Shown here: one piece after another, positions 1 through 9,024 of the stretch | Layout: the number at the start of each line of letters is the position of its first letter | How positions within the stretch are numbered: position 1 is the first letter of the stretch | The notes under the pieces: model-generated | Database searches by the model: none | Seen by the model: only the letters and a program-made list of their open reading frames with translations | What the model was told of the DNA's origin: nothing | Program-made: the position numbers and the translations under genes | Source of the DNA: an uncultured Cytophagaceae bacterium | GTDB lineage: Bacteria; Bacteroidota; Bacteroidia; Cytophagales; Spirosomataceae | Assembly: GCA_903907745.1 (NCBI GenBank) | Contig: CAIVPF010000100.1 | Span: 1 to 61,374 of the forward strand | Direction: 5' to 3' | DNA: 61,374 nucleotides

Positions 1-23
1 AGACCCGGTTTTTTTTGTGGGGT

Positions 24-237
24 AATCGACGCATGAATGCGTCTCAAACTTTGGCAAACCTTGTCTTAACCTTTGGCAAACCTTGTCTCAACCTTTGGCA
101 TACCTTGAAGGTTTGACAAAGTTACTCCCGGTACTTCCCCAATCTCAGAGGTAGGACTTAGAACCAGCAAGTAAAAGGTTTTAAATCGACGCATGAATGC
201 GTCTCAAACTTTGGCAAACCTTGAAGGTTTGCCAAAG
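24..237. repeat. Intergenic palindromic repeat element, two copies with tandem units
   Basis: A 40-bp unit occurs at 24-63 and again at 184-223. Each copy begins with a 7-bp inverted repeat (GACGCAT, GA spacer, ATGCGTC; 28-43 in the first copy). In the first copy a 22-bp unit starting CTTTGGCAAACCTTG is repeated in tandem about three times (49-70, 71-92, 93-114). Each copy ends in a palindrome; the second (209-222 against 224-237) is a perfect 14-bp stem around one base, and the first (93-121) is imperfect. There is no plausible gene here. It resembles REP-type intergenic repeats; no transposase gene is visible nearby. Confidence 0.8.
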
Positions 238-240
238 GAA

Positions 241-275
241 AAAAAAAGGCTGCCCTTTCGAGCAGCCTTTTTTTT
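241..275 (-). terminator. Rho-independent terminator, probably bidirectional
   Basis: AAAAAGGCTGC and GCAGCCTTTTT form a stem of about 11 bp around a short loop, with an A-tract on one side and a T-tract on the other. It lies 16 bases beyond the stop codon of the minus-strand TonB receptor gene and so most likely ends that transcript. Confidence 0.85.
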
Positions 276-290
276 CGGAATCGAAATATC

Positions 291-3200
291 TTAGTTGAAG
301 ATATAACGAACTCCAAATTGTGCTTGCCAACGAGAACCCAAACCAAAGCTTCTTTGGAAAGAATCACCTAGCGGCGTAGTACCTGAACGGTAAGGGAACT
401 GGAATACAGGTTTTCCTGTAGCCGCATCATTACCTGTATAACTAATTAAACCTGCACGAAGTGTTGATTGATTTAATCCCCACTGTGGAGTCACATAGTT
501 ACCAAAGTTAAATACATCTAAAGTAAACTGTAACGTGTTTTTATGACCACCTACCTTGATGTAGAAATCTTGAATTACTTTAAAGTCAAAGTTAGCCGAC
601 CAAGGTAATTCTGCACCGTTACGCTCAGCATATTGTCCACGACGAGAATTCAAATATGAATCTTGAGTGATGTATTTATCCAAATCAGTCCATTGTTGGG
701 CCGCAGTATAAGTACCTAAATCCTTCAACATAATATCAGCCTGACTACGAGGAATAAAAATCAAATCATTAGCTGTTTGATTATCTCCATTCATATCACC
801 TGAGTATGTATAAGAAAAACGTCCAGCCGGAGCTGCAGAATAAGTAAATCCAAAAGTAGTACTCGCCTTCTCATTCAAATAGTTTAAACGATATGATCCA
901 TATGCGTTAAAACGATGTGTTTGAATGTAAGATGAATACGAAGCCACATTCTCATTTGGATCACCTGATACCACACGATCTCTCCATTGAGATTGAGCAA
1001 TCGATCCTCCATCATTCACTGAACGAGAATCTGAATTCGTGTATGCTAAAGATGCAAAAAGTCCATTTTCAAAAGATTTTGAAACAGTAGCTGTAAATGC
1101 ATACGAGTAACCTAAGTCTGTATTCTTGATAACGATCGCATCCGAAATATTAGGACTAGATACTGTGTTATTTCCAACTGCTGGAGCATTTACGCCTTTT
1201 ACGTTACCATAAATTGCGAAATTCTTAACTGAACTAGGAAGTCCATTAGCCCCTAATGTGTAGAAAATTACACGATTATCAGCACCTACAGCTTTAACTG
1301 AAGAATTAGGTAAATTCACGTTCTCTAAATATACCGCATTGATATCCTTTGTATAAATACCCTCTAAACCTAAAATCCAACCGTTACCTAAGTTTTTATC
1401 CAACGCTAAGTTAGATCTGAATACTTGAGAAAACTTAAAGTTAGGATCCGTCACAGCCAAGTTATAAGCTGTAGGAGTCAAAGGCAACGTAATAGCCGGA
1501 CGGTATGCATTTACGTCTGGATTGAATGGACGGTTTGTTGGGTTAGCCAAATTTTCTGAACCAAACAATACACCATTATTAGACAACTGATTCGATAACC
1601 AAACGTAAGGCACACGACCCGAGAATACACCTAAACCTCCACGAATTTGAGTTTGCTTGTCATCCTTCACATCCCAGTTGAAACCAAAACGAGGAGACCA
1701 TAAAACAGTTGTTTCAGGGAATTTATTTGTCGTCAATTTAACTCCATCACGGAAAGTTAAACTTGGAACATATGTATTCGTATACTTAGGCTCATCAAAT
1801 GATGGGAATGAAGTAGCATCCGCACGTAGACCGAAAGTTAATTTCAAGCCTTTAGCAGCTGTAATTTCATCTTGTCCATATAAACTAAATGTATTACCCT
1901 TCATTTCAGCAAAAGGGAAAGTGCTGTAGTTTGACCATTGTTGTTGGTAACGCGCAGGAATTACTTTCGTATCTCCATTAGCTGAATTAATGAAATCATC
2001 AATTGATTTAAATTGATATCCTCCATAATAGTTAGGAGCAAAACCATTCATAAATGAATTTGTCTCATAAGCAAAACCAAACGTATACACATTCTTTCCT
2101 TTATAGATCGTTAAGTTATCCGCAATTTGAAAAATATCCGAATTCAAGATATTGTTCGCTGAGAATGGCTCATATCCAAAAGTAGTTAACTCATTTAAAT
2201 CATTATTTCCGATATCGACAGTCGGGAATGGATTATCATTCACAGGAGATTGGCGATAATCACGCATGGCCGTATAACCTACAGTCAAGTTATTTGCTAC
2301 CGAGCTAGAAAAAGTTGAGTTTAATTCAGCAATGTAAGAATCTAAATTATTATTGATTCGATACAATGAACCCTGAAAAGGCAACACCGTAGCAGAAGCA
2401 GCACGTCCACCAGATAAAGAACCAGATGAAGATGGATTGATATCTGCATAAGAACGTAAGTAATTATATTTAACGTTGAATTTATGCTTATCAGAAATAT
2501 TCCAATCCAAACGTAAATTTACTTTTTGAGAATATTTTTCTTTATTCCAATTCTCGTAAGCACCTGGGTTATACTTAAATTTAGTCATTAAAAAATCCTT
2601 CAAACGATCTAAATCGGCAGCTTTCGCGATCGATTTATTTGGCTCTGAACCTGTTCGAGTAGCTACAAAGTTTGAACCTGGATCCGTTTGTGTCTCCTGC
2701 TCAAATGAACCAAAAACAAATAATTTATTTTTAATCAAAGCGCCACCGATACGAGCCCCAATTTGCCCACGAGCAAAAGTACCATATTGGTTAACCACAT
2801 CACCAATTTTATTTCCAACCAAACCTTGGTCTGTTCCAAAATAATAACCTGATCCAGTCCAATTGTTCGTACCCGACTTAGTTACTACGTTGATATTAGC
2901 TCCTGTCGCCATTCCTTGACGAACGTCATAAGGTGCGATCAAAACTTGGAACTGGTCAATCGCATCCACTGAAATCGGAGATGCACCTGACTGTCCACCA
3001 ATCGTACTAGATAAGGCAAATGCATTGTTAAAAAACGCACCGTCAACCGTAATGTTATTATACAATGCATTACGACCCGCAAAGTTCAAACCATTTGCAC
3101 GTGGATCTAAACGAGCAAAATCACCTAATGAACGATTCAAGGTAGGTAAAGTTGTAATTTGATTGTTTCCAACCGTTGTAGCCGCACCGGTACGTCCCGA

Positions 3201-3614
3201 GTTGATAATCGAACTACGAGAAGCTACCACACGAACTTCTTCCAATTGTGCTTGATTTACTTCTAATTTGAAGTTTTGACTAAGCTCCTGCGCTAAGGTT
3301 AACACAACTCCCGTTTGAACTGCATCTTTAAAACCTACGAAGGAAACAGTCACTTTGTAAGGACCACCCACACGCATGTTTACAATGTTGTAACGGCCAT
3401 CTGCACGAGTAGAACCACCATAGCGAGAACCTGTCGGCTCATGAATCGCAATGACCGTAGCACCTGGCAGTCCCTCTCCTTTTTCATCAACTACAGTACC
3501 TGCTAGGGCAGCAGTCGTAGAACCTTGAGCAAATACCTGCCCAATTGGCAATGCCATCAACAGCGCAAAAAACGCCCCCAAAAGCACCGAATTAGTAATA
3601 AATCTTCTTTGCAT
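291..3614 (-). CDS. TonB-dependent receptor, Oar/SusC-like with carboxypeptidase-regulatory-like domain
   Basis: The 1107-residue product is an outer-membrane transporter. A signal peptide (residues 1-30, cleavage after VFAQ) is followed by a carboxypeptidase-regulatory-like beta-sandwich (about 36-125, with GTVVDEKGEGLPGATV and a DGRYNI motif), a TonB plug (about 140-260) and a long 22-strand-type barrel rich in aromatic strands. It ends in an aromatic-rich strand with terminal Phe-Asn, as expected for Bam-inserted barrels. The substrate cannot be told from sequence; no SusD partner is adjacent, which fits the Oar-like subgroup better than canonical SusC. The gene is monocistronic in this window, with a terminator just downstream. 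Confidence 0.9.
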   Translation of the reverse strand: MQRRFITNSVLLGAFFALLMALPIGQVFAQGSTTAALAGTVVDEKGEGLPGATVIAIHEPTGSRYGGSTRADGRYNIVNMRVGGPYKVTVSFVGFKDAVQTGVVLTLAQELSQNFKLEVNQAQLEEVRVVASRSSIINSGRTGAATTVGNNQITTLPTLNRSLGDFARLDPRANGLNFAGRNALYNNITVDGAFFNNAFALSSTIGGQSGASPISVDAIDQFQVLIAPYDVRQGMATGANINVVTKSGTNNWTGSGYYFGTDQGLVGNKIGDVVNQYGTFARGQIGARIGGALIKNKLFVFGSFEQETQTDPGSNFVATRTGSEPNKSIAKAADLDRLKDFLMTKFKYNPGAYENWNKEKYSQKVNLRLDWNISDKHKFNVKYNYLRSYADINPSSSGSLSGGRAASATVLPFQGSLYRINNNLDSYIAELNSTFSSSVANNLTVGYTAMRDYRQSPVNDNPFPTVDIGNNDLNELTTFGYEPFSANNILNSDIFQIADNLTIYKGKNVYTFGFAYETNSFMNGFAPNYYGGYQFKSIDDFINSANGDTKVIPARYQQQWSNYSTFPFAEMKGNTFSLYGQDEITAAKGLKLTFGLRADATSFPSFDEPKYTNTYVPSLTFRDGVKLTTNKFPETTVLWSPRFGFNWDVKDDKQTQIRGGLGVFSGRVPYVWLSNQLSNNGVLFGSENLANPTNRPFNPDVNAYRPAITLPLTPTAYNLAVTDPNFKFSQVFRSNLALDKNLGNGWILGLEGIYTKDINAVYLENVNLPNSSVKAVGADNRVIFYTLGANGLPSSVKNFAIYGNVKGVNAPAVGNNTVSSPNISDAIVIKNTDLGYSYAFTATVSKSFENGLFASLAYTNSDSRSVNDGGSIAQSQWRDRVVSGDPNENVASYSSYIQTHRFNAYGSYRLNYLNEKASTTFGFTYSAAPAGRFSYTYSGDMNGDNQTANDLIFIPRSQADIMLKDLGTYTAAQQWTDLDKYITQDSYLNSRRGQYAERNGAELPWSANFDFKVIQDFYIKVGGHKNTLQFTLDVFNFGNYVTPQWGLNQSTLRAGLISYTGNDAATGKPVFQFPYRSGTTPLGDSFQRSFGLGSRWQAQFGVRYIFN

Positions 3615-3844
3615 AAATTTGGAATTTAGTTATAAGTTAATTTGTAGAATGTTTCCACAAAATAAACCTAAAAAATCAAATACTCCAATTATTTCAGAAA
3701 ACTCTTTTCCTCTTTTTTCTATTAAATAGCTGATTTTTAGCACTAAAACCTTATTTAATTTGATATAAACGATTTTCAGAACCTAGATAAATCCTAAAAA
3801 CACCGAATATTTAACAGAATGATAATTTTTAATTATTTAAAGAA

Positions 3845-3852
3845 TATTTTTG
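3845..3852 (+). promoter_or_regulatory. Bacteroidota -7 promoter element for selD
   Basis: TATTTTTG matches TAnnTTTG exactly. It ends 7 bases before the selD ATG, so the transcript would start at or within a few bases of the start codon. No clear -33 TTTG was found. Confidence 0.6.
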
Positions 3853-3859
3853 TAGTCAA

Positions 3860-4915
3860 ATGAAGAAAAACATGCCAGAAGCTGAATCCATACAATTAAC
3901 CTCTTTTTCCCACGGCGCAGGCTGTGGTTGTAAAATATCTCCTCAAATTTTAGATACCATTCTGAAATCAGATACACCCAAAAAGAATTATCCTTTCTTA
4001 TTGGTTGGAAATGAAAGTCGGGACGATGCCGCCGTGTTCGATTGGCAAAATGGCGAGGCGGTCATTTCAACCACCGACTTTTTCATGCCCATCGTCGACG
4101 ACCCCTTCGATTTCGGAAAAATTGCCGCTACGAACGCCATCTCCGACATCTATGCCATGGGTGGAACCCCATTAATGGCCATCGCGATTCTAGGATGGCC
4201 CATCGATAAACTCGCGCCCGAAATCGCTGCCCAGGTATTAGAAGGCGGTCGGGCTGCCTGCGCCGAAGCCGGCATTCCTTTAGCGGGGGGACATTCCATC
4301 GATTCCCCAGAACCTATTTTTGGTCTAGCCGTAACCGGTAAGGTAAAAAAAGAACATTTGAAACAAAATGATCAGGCCAATGAAAATTGCCTCCTATACT
4401 TAACCAAACCCTTAGGCGTCGGCATCCTAAGCACCGCTCAAAAACGCGGTATCCTGAGCCCTGAAGATTTAGCCATTTCCGTCAAACAAATGAGTACGCT
4501 GAATGCCTTCGGAGAAAAATTAGGACCTTTGACTTACGTAAAATCCCTGACCGACGTGACCGGATTCGGCCTCATGGGCCATTTGGTAGAAATGTGTGAT
4601 GGCTCAGGCGTAAGCGCCCGCATTGATTTTGATGCATTACCTATACTGGGAAATCTAAGTACCTATTTAGACCAAAAATGTTTCCCTGGGGGCACACAGC
4701 GCAACTGGGCCAGTTATGGTCACCGTGTTCAAGAGGGAATTTCTGAAAACCAACGACTCATCGGCGCCGACCCACAAACCTCCGGCGGCTTATTAATTGC
4801 CATCGAAAAAGAACATCAATCTGAATTTGAAATTTTTGCTCATGGACATGGCTTCGACCTAAAGCCCATCGGTTTCACGATGACCCAGCAAGAAAAAGCC
4901 ATATACCTTTCCTAA
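3860..4915 (+). CDS. Selenide, water dikinase (selenophosphate synthetase)
   Basis: Makes selenophosphate from selenide and ATP, the selenium donor for selenocysteine or 2-selenouridine in tRNA. The N-terminus carries the family motif HGAGCGCK; Cys22 and Lys25 correspond to the catalytic pair (E. coli Cys17/Lys20), and both cysteines are ordinary TGT codons, so this is the cysteine form. PurM-like N- and C-terminal ATP-binding domains follow, with DDAAVFDW and the glycine-rich [10 protein letters not shown]. At 351 residues it is full length. It opens a tight plus-strand run; the next ATG abuts its stop codon. No selenium user (selA, selB, mnmH) is visible in this window. Confidence 0.95.
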   Translation: MKKNMPEAESIQLTSFSHGAGCGCKISPQILDTILKSDTPKKNYPFLLVGNESRDDAAVFDWQNGEAVISTTDFFMPIVDDPFDFGKIAATNAISDIYAMGGTPLMAIAILGWPIDKLAPEIAAQVLEGGRAACAEAGIPLAGGHSIDSPEPIFGLAVTGKVKKEHLKQNDQANENCLLYLTKPLGVGILSTAQKRGILSPEDLAISVKQMSTLNAFGEKLGPLTYVKSLTDVTGFGLMGHLVEMCDGSGVSARIDFDALPILGNLSTYLDQKCFPGGTQRNWASYGHRVQEGISENQRLIGADPQTSGGLLIAIEKEHQSEFEIFAHGHGFDLKPIGFTMTQQEKAIYLS

Positions 4916-5677
4916 ATGAAATTATTCTACAGAGCCATCGGAGAAAAAGGACCCGCCATGATCATTCTACATGGCATTTTCGGGACTTCAGATAATTGGG
5001 TAGGCATCGGCAAAGCCATGGCCGAAAATCATCGGGTGTTTTTGCTAGACCAAAGAAACCACGGCCAATCCCCTTGGGACGATGCATTTGATTATCAAGT
5101 CATGTCGGAAGACCTTTTCGAATTCATTCAAGATCATGCCCTAGACTCCCCTATTTTAATCGGGCATTCGATGGGGGGAAAAGTGGTGATGCAATTTGAC
5201 CTCAATCACCCCGGATTGGCAAAAAAAATCATCATCGTGGATATTGCCCCCAAATATTATCCCGTGCATCATACGGCGATTTTGGAGGGATTAAATAGTT
5301 TGAATTTAAAGACTTTAGAAAGTAGACAGGCGGCTAATGATCATTTGAAACGATTTGAAGAAAAAGAAGGCGTTCGACTTTTTCTCCTTAAAAATCTCTA
5401 TCGGAATGCGGAACAGGAATTCGCCTGGCGGATTAATTTGAAGGTAATTACCCAACATATCGATGTCGTAGGCCACGAATTATGGGTCAAAAATCCTTCT
5501 CAAACCGAAACAATTTTCATCAAAGGCGCAGATTCCCATTACATTCAACCCGAAGATCATCGCTACATCGCAGAAATTTTTCCTAATTTCGAACTCATTG
5601 AAATTCCACAAGCGGGACATTGGGTGCAAGCAGATCAGCCTGAAGCATTCCTAGCCGCATTGAACCAGGTTATATGA
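4916..5677 (+). CDS. Alpha/beta-fold hydrolase (YbfF-like esterase)
   Basis: A 253-residue cytoplasmic alpha/beta hydrolase. The oxyanion-hole region is LHGIFGTSDNW, the nucleophile elbow is GHSMGGK (near residue 85), and the C-terminal catalytic histidine is in AGHWVQ; an acid lies in the GADSHYI region. The pattern matches the YbfF/esterase subfamily, which hydrolyses short acyl esters or thioesters; the true substrate is unknown. The ATG directly follows the selD stop codon and the 3' end overlaps the next gene by 4 bases, indicating translational coupling in one operon. Confidence 0.85.
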   Translation: MKLFYRAIGEKGPAMIILHGIFGTSDNWVGIGKAMAENHRVFLLDQRNHGQSPWDDAFDYQVMSEDLFEFIQDHALDSPILIGHSMGGKVVMQFDLNHPGLAKKIIIVDIAPKYYPVHHTAILEGLNSLNLKTLESRQAANDHLKRFEEKEGVRLFLLKNLYRNAEQEFAWRINLKVITQHIDVVGHELWVKNPSQTETIFIKGADSHYIQPEDHRYIAEIFPNFELIEIPQAGHWVQADQPEAFLAALNQVI

Positions 5678-6372
5678 AAGTTGTGTTAATCCCCTGCCCC
5701 ATCGCCGAACAAACGGCGGCACAAGTCCTTCCTGAGGAGGTGCGTCAACACATCCTTGCCTGCCGCCATTTCCTAGTTGAAAATATTCGCACCGCACGGC
5801 GCTTCATTTCCGAACTTAAATTAGGCATCGAAATCGAAAGCCTTCAATTCGAAATTTTAGATAAAGACAGCCAACGAGCACATATTAAGGACTATTTCAA
5901 AAAACATGCGCAGGCAGAAATGATCGGGGTGATGTCGGAGGCTGGTTGCCCCGGCGTGGCAGATCCCGGTGCATTGGCGGTGTCCATCGCGCAGGAACAA
6001 GGAATCGAAGTGATTCCTTTGGTCGGCCCCTCATCGATTTTATTGGCCCTCATGGGTTCTGGTTTTTCGGGCCAAAGTTTCTGTTTCCACGGCTATTTAC
6101 CCATCGATAAGGTGGATCGCGCCAAACGCATCGAACACTTAGCCCGCGAGGTAGAAAAATCAGGACAAACCCAACTATTCATTGAGACACCCTTTCGAAA
6201 CGACAGTCTTTTGGAACATTTACTTCAGACCCTATCCCCCGAATCACTCATTTGCATCGCCTGTGAACTGACAAGCCCACTAGGTTTCGTCCAAACGAAA
6301 ACCGGTAAACAATGGGCACAAAACCTGCCTTCACTTCATAAAAAGCCTTGTATTTTCCTTTTGGGCAAATAA
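5674..6372 (+). CDS. SAM-dependent methyltransferase, short RsmI-like tetrapyrrole-methylase family
   Basis: A 232-residue member of the tetrapyrrole (corrin/porphyrin) methylase fold. It starts with VVLIPCPIAE in place of the usual LYLVPTPIGN of RsmI, then has GVMSEAGCPGVADPGA (the SAM-site loop) and LVGPSSILLALMGSGF. RsmI methylates the 2'-O of C1402 of 16S rRNA, but this protein is shorter and its N-terminus diverges, so it is probably the Bacteroidota paralogue of unproven target. The start overlaps the upstream hydrolase stop by 4 bases. Confidence 0.8.
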   Translation: MKVVLIPCPIAEQTAAQVLPEEVRQHILACRHFLVENIRTARRFISELKLGIEIESLQFEILDKDSQRAHIKDYFKKHAQAEMIGVMSEAGCPGVADPGALAVSIAQEQGIEVIPLVGPSSILLALMGSGFSGQSFCFHGYLPIDKVDRAKRIEHLAREVEKSGQTQLFIETPFRNDSLLEHLLQTLSPESLICIACELTSPLGFVQTKTGKQWAQNLPSLHKKPCIFLLGK

Positions 6373-6398
6373 ATGTAATTTGCATAAATTTTAGCATC

Positions 6399-7040
6399 GT
6401 GATCCACTTAAAAACCTTCACATTCAATCCCTTTCAAGAAAACACCTACGTGGTTTACGACGATGCGGGCGAAGGAATCGTGATTGACCCCGGTTGTTAT
6501 ACCTACGAAGAACGCCAAGAATTCAAGAAATTTATCACCGAAAATGGCATTCAATTAAAAGCTATTTTTAATACCCATGCGCACATCGACCATGTTTTAG
6601 GTATCGATTTTGTGAAAAATGAATACAAAATACCGCTGCATTTACACCCGAAGGAAGAACCCGTTTTACTGGATTCCAAAAAGCGAGCAGACGTATATGG
6701 CTTTCCGCATTATCAGCCGGCCGACGTGGATCTTTGGTTTACAAATGATGAAATCCTTTCGGTAGGCGCCTTGCAAATCAAGGTATTATTTGTGCCCGGT
6801 CACGCACCTGGTCATGTGGCTTTTTATTTTGAGAAAGAAAAATTCGTGATCGGAGGGGATGTACTATTCCGCCGAAGTGTAGGACGCACGGATTTCCCAT
6901 TATGCAATCACGAGGACCTAATGAATAGCATTAAAACGCAATTGTATGTGTTACCTGACGAGGTGAGCGTTTACCCTGGACATGGCGGCAAAACAACGAT
7001 CGGGGAAGAAAAAATATCAAATCCATACGTAAAAGCCTAA
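6399..7040 (+). CDS. MBL-fold metallo-hydrolase (glyoxalase II-like)
   Basis: A 213-residue metallo-beta-lactamase-fold hydrolase. The metal motif THAHIDH is followed by the conserved His of PGHAPGHV, the bridging Asp of IGGDVLF and the final His of PGHGG. The family acts on thioesters or related small substrates (hydroxyacylglutathione hydrolase-like, YcbL-like). I chose the GTG at 6399 because the family begins at about LKTFTFNPFQENTYV; an ATG at 6348 would add 17 atypical residues and overlap the previous gene. It lies 26 bases after the methylase and 5 bases before pssA, so is probably in the same operon. Confidence 0.85.
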   Translation: MIHLKTFTFNPFQENTYVVYDDAGEGIVIDPGCYTYEERQEFKKFITENGIQLKAIFNTHAHIDHVLGIDFVKNEYKIPLHLHPKEEPVLLDSKKRADVYGFPHYQPADVDLWFTNDEILSVGALQIKVLFVPGHAPGHVAFYFEKEKFVIGGDVLFRRSVGRTDFPLCNHEDLMNSIKTQLYVLPDEVSVYPGHGGKTTIGEEKISNPYVKA

Positions 7041-7045
7041 GCTAT

Positions 7046-7753
7046 ATGAAAAAGGAAATTCCAAATATATTGACCTTGGGAAATTTATTGGCGGGCTGTT
7101 TAGGCTTGTACTTTATCCAACAAGGTCAAGTCTTGAATGCTTCTTACATGATTTTCATTTCCTTGATTTGTGATTTTTTGGATGGATTTTTAGCGCGCTT
7201 ATTGCATGCCTATTCGGAAATTGGCAAGGAATTGGATTCCTTGGCAGACATGGTTTCCTTTGGGGTATTGCCAAGTTTCATTTTATTATATTTAGTGGAA
7301 TCGAGCTGCGGAGATGCATGCTTAGTGGGAATAGGTGGATTTTACAAACCTTTTTTGGTGTTTTCTTTGGCGCTGATGTCGGCCTATCGATTAGCGAAAT
7401 TTAATGTGGATACACGCCAAAGCGATCAATTCATTGGCGTTCCTACACCTGCCAATGGCCTATTGGTCGCCTCTTTGCCGCTGATTACTCATTTTCAACC
7501 TGAATACGCTCCTTATATTTTAAACGCGCAGGGTTTACTGATATATAGTATCCTGATGAGTTATTTATTAGTCTGCGAATTACCTCTAATGGCTTTCAAA
7601 TTCAAGACTTGGGGCTGGCAAGAAAATAAATTGAAATTCATTTTCCTGATTTTTTGTATTGCTGCCTTGCTTATGCTTAAATTTGTGGCAATTCCCATTT
7701 TAGTGATCGCCTATATTTTGCTTTCAGGAATTCAAACTCTTAAAAAACAATAA
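7046..7753 (+). CDS. CDP-diacylglycerol--serine O-phosphatidyltransferase
   Basis: An integral-membrane enzyme that makes phosphatidylserine, the precursor of phosphatidylethanolamine. The complete CDP-alcohol phosphotransferase signature is present: Asp43, Asp46-Gly47, Ala50-Arg51, Gly60, Asp64 and Asp68. Several hydrophobic segments surround it, including two at the C-terminus, and the 235-residue length is normal for the PssA type II family. It is one base from purS and 5 bases after the metallo-hydrolase gene. Confidence 0.92.
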   Translation: MKKEIPNILTLGNLLAGCLGLYFIQQGQVLNASYMIFISLICDFLDGFLARLLHAYSEIGKELDSLADMVSFGVLPSFILLYLVESSCGDACLVGIGGFYKPFLVFSLALMSAYRLAKFNVDTRQSDQFIGVPTPANGLLVASLPLITHFQPEYAPYILNAQGLLIYSILMSYLLVCELPLMAFKFKTWGWQENKLKFIFLIFCIAALLMLKFVAIPILVIAYILLSGIQTLKKQ

Positions 7754-7754
7754 A

Positions 7755-8006
7755 ATGAAATTTTTAGCTGAGATTAACGTAATGCCCCAAAAAGAAATTT
7801 TGGATCCTCAAGGAAAAGCAGTTCGCATCGGATTGCAGAATTTGGGTATCAACCAAGTGGCAGACGTTCGGATCGGAAAACACATTACTTTGAGTTTGGA
7901 GGCCGCTTCTGAGGCTGAAGCGAATGAAATTGTGACCAATGCTTGTAAAAAATTATTGGCCAATTTAATCATGGAAGAATTCGAATTTAGCTTAACAGTA
8001 GTCTAG
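7755..8006 (+). CDS. Phosphoribosylformylglycinamidine synthase, PurS subunit
   Basis: A small (83-residue) structural subunit that bridges PurQ and PurL in the FGAM synthase step of purine synthesis. Recognised by KFLAEINVMPQKEILDPQGKA, the phasing of VADVRIGKHITL and the C-terminal NLIMEEFEF. purS usually sits with purQ, purL or purC; here it is the last gene of a run with pssA, so its partners must lie elsewhere. The 3' end overlaps the stop of the convergent CoA-binding gene by 4 bases. Confidence 0.9.
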   Translation: MKFLAEINVMPQKEILDPQGKAVRIGLQNLGINQVADVRIGKHITLSLEAASEAEANEIVTNACKKLLANLIMEEFEFSLTVV

Positions 8007-8362
8007 TCAAATTGGCCTGTATGCAATAAAACCAAGGTACAAGCTTCCTCCACCCGTATTCCCGCATTTTCTAATGGCCCATACAGACTCGGATTTTCCG
8101 TGCCTGGATTGAAAATAATTCGTTTCGGCTTAATTTTTAACGCATAGGCCAATAAATCTCCCTGATTTTGAGGGCCCACATAAAGCGTCATCGTATCTAT
8201 TCCTTTGAGTTCAGGTTGACCATGTAAAATCGGTAATCCGCTCACTTCACCTGTTTTATGCCCCACCAAGACAAGCTCATGTTTGTGGGCGAGCAACAAC
8301 TCAGTCGCCTTGTACGCGTAGCGCTCCGGATTCGTGGAAGCACCATAGACCATGACCATCAT
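8003..8362 (-). CDS. CoA-binding domain protein (YccU-like)
   Basis: A 119-residue single-domain protein of the CoA-binding_2 (Rossmann) family. It shows the N-terminal VYGASTNPERYAYKA loop, GLPILHGQPEL and the conserved NPGTENPSL motif, ending shortly after EEACTLVLL, where the family normally has a conserved cysteine, present here. The usual role is nucleotide or CoA binding with no fixed enzymatic activity. Other ATGs follow the first one closely, so the exact start is uncertain by a few codons. It converges on purS. Confidence 0.85.
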   Translation of the reverse strand: MMVMVYGASTNPERYAYKATELLLAHKHELVLVGHKTGEVSGLPILHGQPELKGIDTMTLYVGPQNQGDLLAYALKIKPKRIIFNPGTENPSLYGPLENAGIRVEEACTLVLLHTGQFD

Positions 8363-8420
8363 CGATTATCAGTTTATTGATACAATATTACAAATATTTG
8401 CCCCGTTTTGGATAGGAAAT

Positions 8421-8428
8421 TAGATTTG
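8421..8428 (+). promoter_or_regulatory. -7 promoter element for the NUMOD4/HNH gene
   Basis: TAGATTTG fits TAnnTTTG and lies 23 bases before the ATG at 8452, so this gene appears to have its own promoter with a short leader. Confidence 0.5.
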
Positions 8429-8451
8429 AATCATTCAAAATTTACCTACCC

Positions 8452-9024
8452 ATGACAAAATCCCTACCCATTAAAAACTATTGGAAAGAACAATGGAAGC
8501 GTTTGTATTTTTCCATACCTGATCTTTCATTTCATTATGAAATTTCGAATTACGGACGTATCAAAAGTTTCCAAAACAAACGAGAAGGCGCGCTCATCCA
8601 AGGTTCAAGCATCCAAGGCTATCCGACCCTCAATATCCGAACGCCCCAAAAGGCGATTAATCAATACATTCATAAATTAGTCGCCCATTATTTTATTCCC
8701 AAAAAAGATATCCAAGCTAGCTTTGTAGCACATTTGGATTTCGATAAAAGCAATAACCGAGCAGAAAATTTACGCTGGATGACCCGCGCAGAACTCACGG
8801 AACACAACAAGAAAAATCCATTTATTTTATACCGCAACAAACCCTCGCGAACTAAGAATTACAAGCTAACTGAAAGTAAAGTAATGATTATCAAACAATT
8901 GATAAAATCTGACAAGAGCCGGCATAAAATGATAGCCAAACAATTCGGAATCACGCATACCCAATTAAACCGCATTAAAACGGGGGTCAATTGGAAGCAC
9001 GTGAAATTAGCCGAAGGAACCTAA
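8452..9024 (+). CDS. Stand-alone NUMOD4/HNH homing-endonuclease-like protein
   Basis: A 190-residue protein of free-standing homing-endonuclease type. Residues about 9-45 form a NUMOD4 motif (WKEQWKRLYF, then YEISNYGRIKSF). An HNH_3-type domain follows, with His74 in HKLVAHYFIP, His94, Asn101-Asn102 and the ENLRW tail. The C-terminus (about 137-184) is a helix-turn-helix-like DNA-binding repeat: YKLTESKV, IAKQFGI, then NRIKTGVNWKHV. No host intron or intein is visible. It has its own promoter and its stop overlaps the end of the convergent metF by 4 bases. It could also be a domesticated nuclease or regulator. Confidence 0.8.
   Translation: MTKSLPIKNYWKEQWKRLYFSIPDLSFHYEISNYGRIKSFQNKREGALIQGSSIQGYPTLNIRTPQKAINQYIHKLVAHYFIPKKDIQASFVAHLDFDKSNNRAENLRWMTRAELTEHNKKNPFILYRNKPSRTKNYKLTESKVMIIKQLIKSDKSRHKMIAKQFGITHTQLNRIKTGVNWKHVKLAEGT

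Noticed and set aside
49-237. Possible CRISPR array at the left edge
   Set aside because: Only two 40-bp copies, 22-bp units in direct tandem without unique spacers, and palindromic ends; no cas genes anywhere in the window.
3923-3936. Selenocysteine-type SelD
   Set aside because: The catalytic position is an ordinary TGT cysteine codon (Cys22 in GAGCGCK); there is no in-frame TGA.
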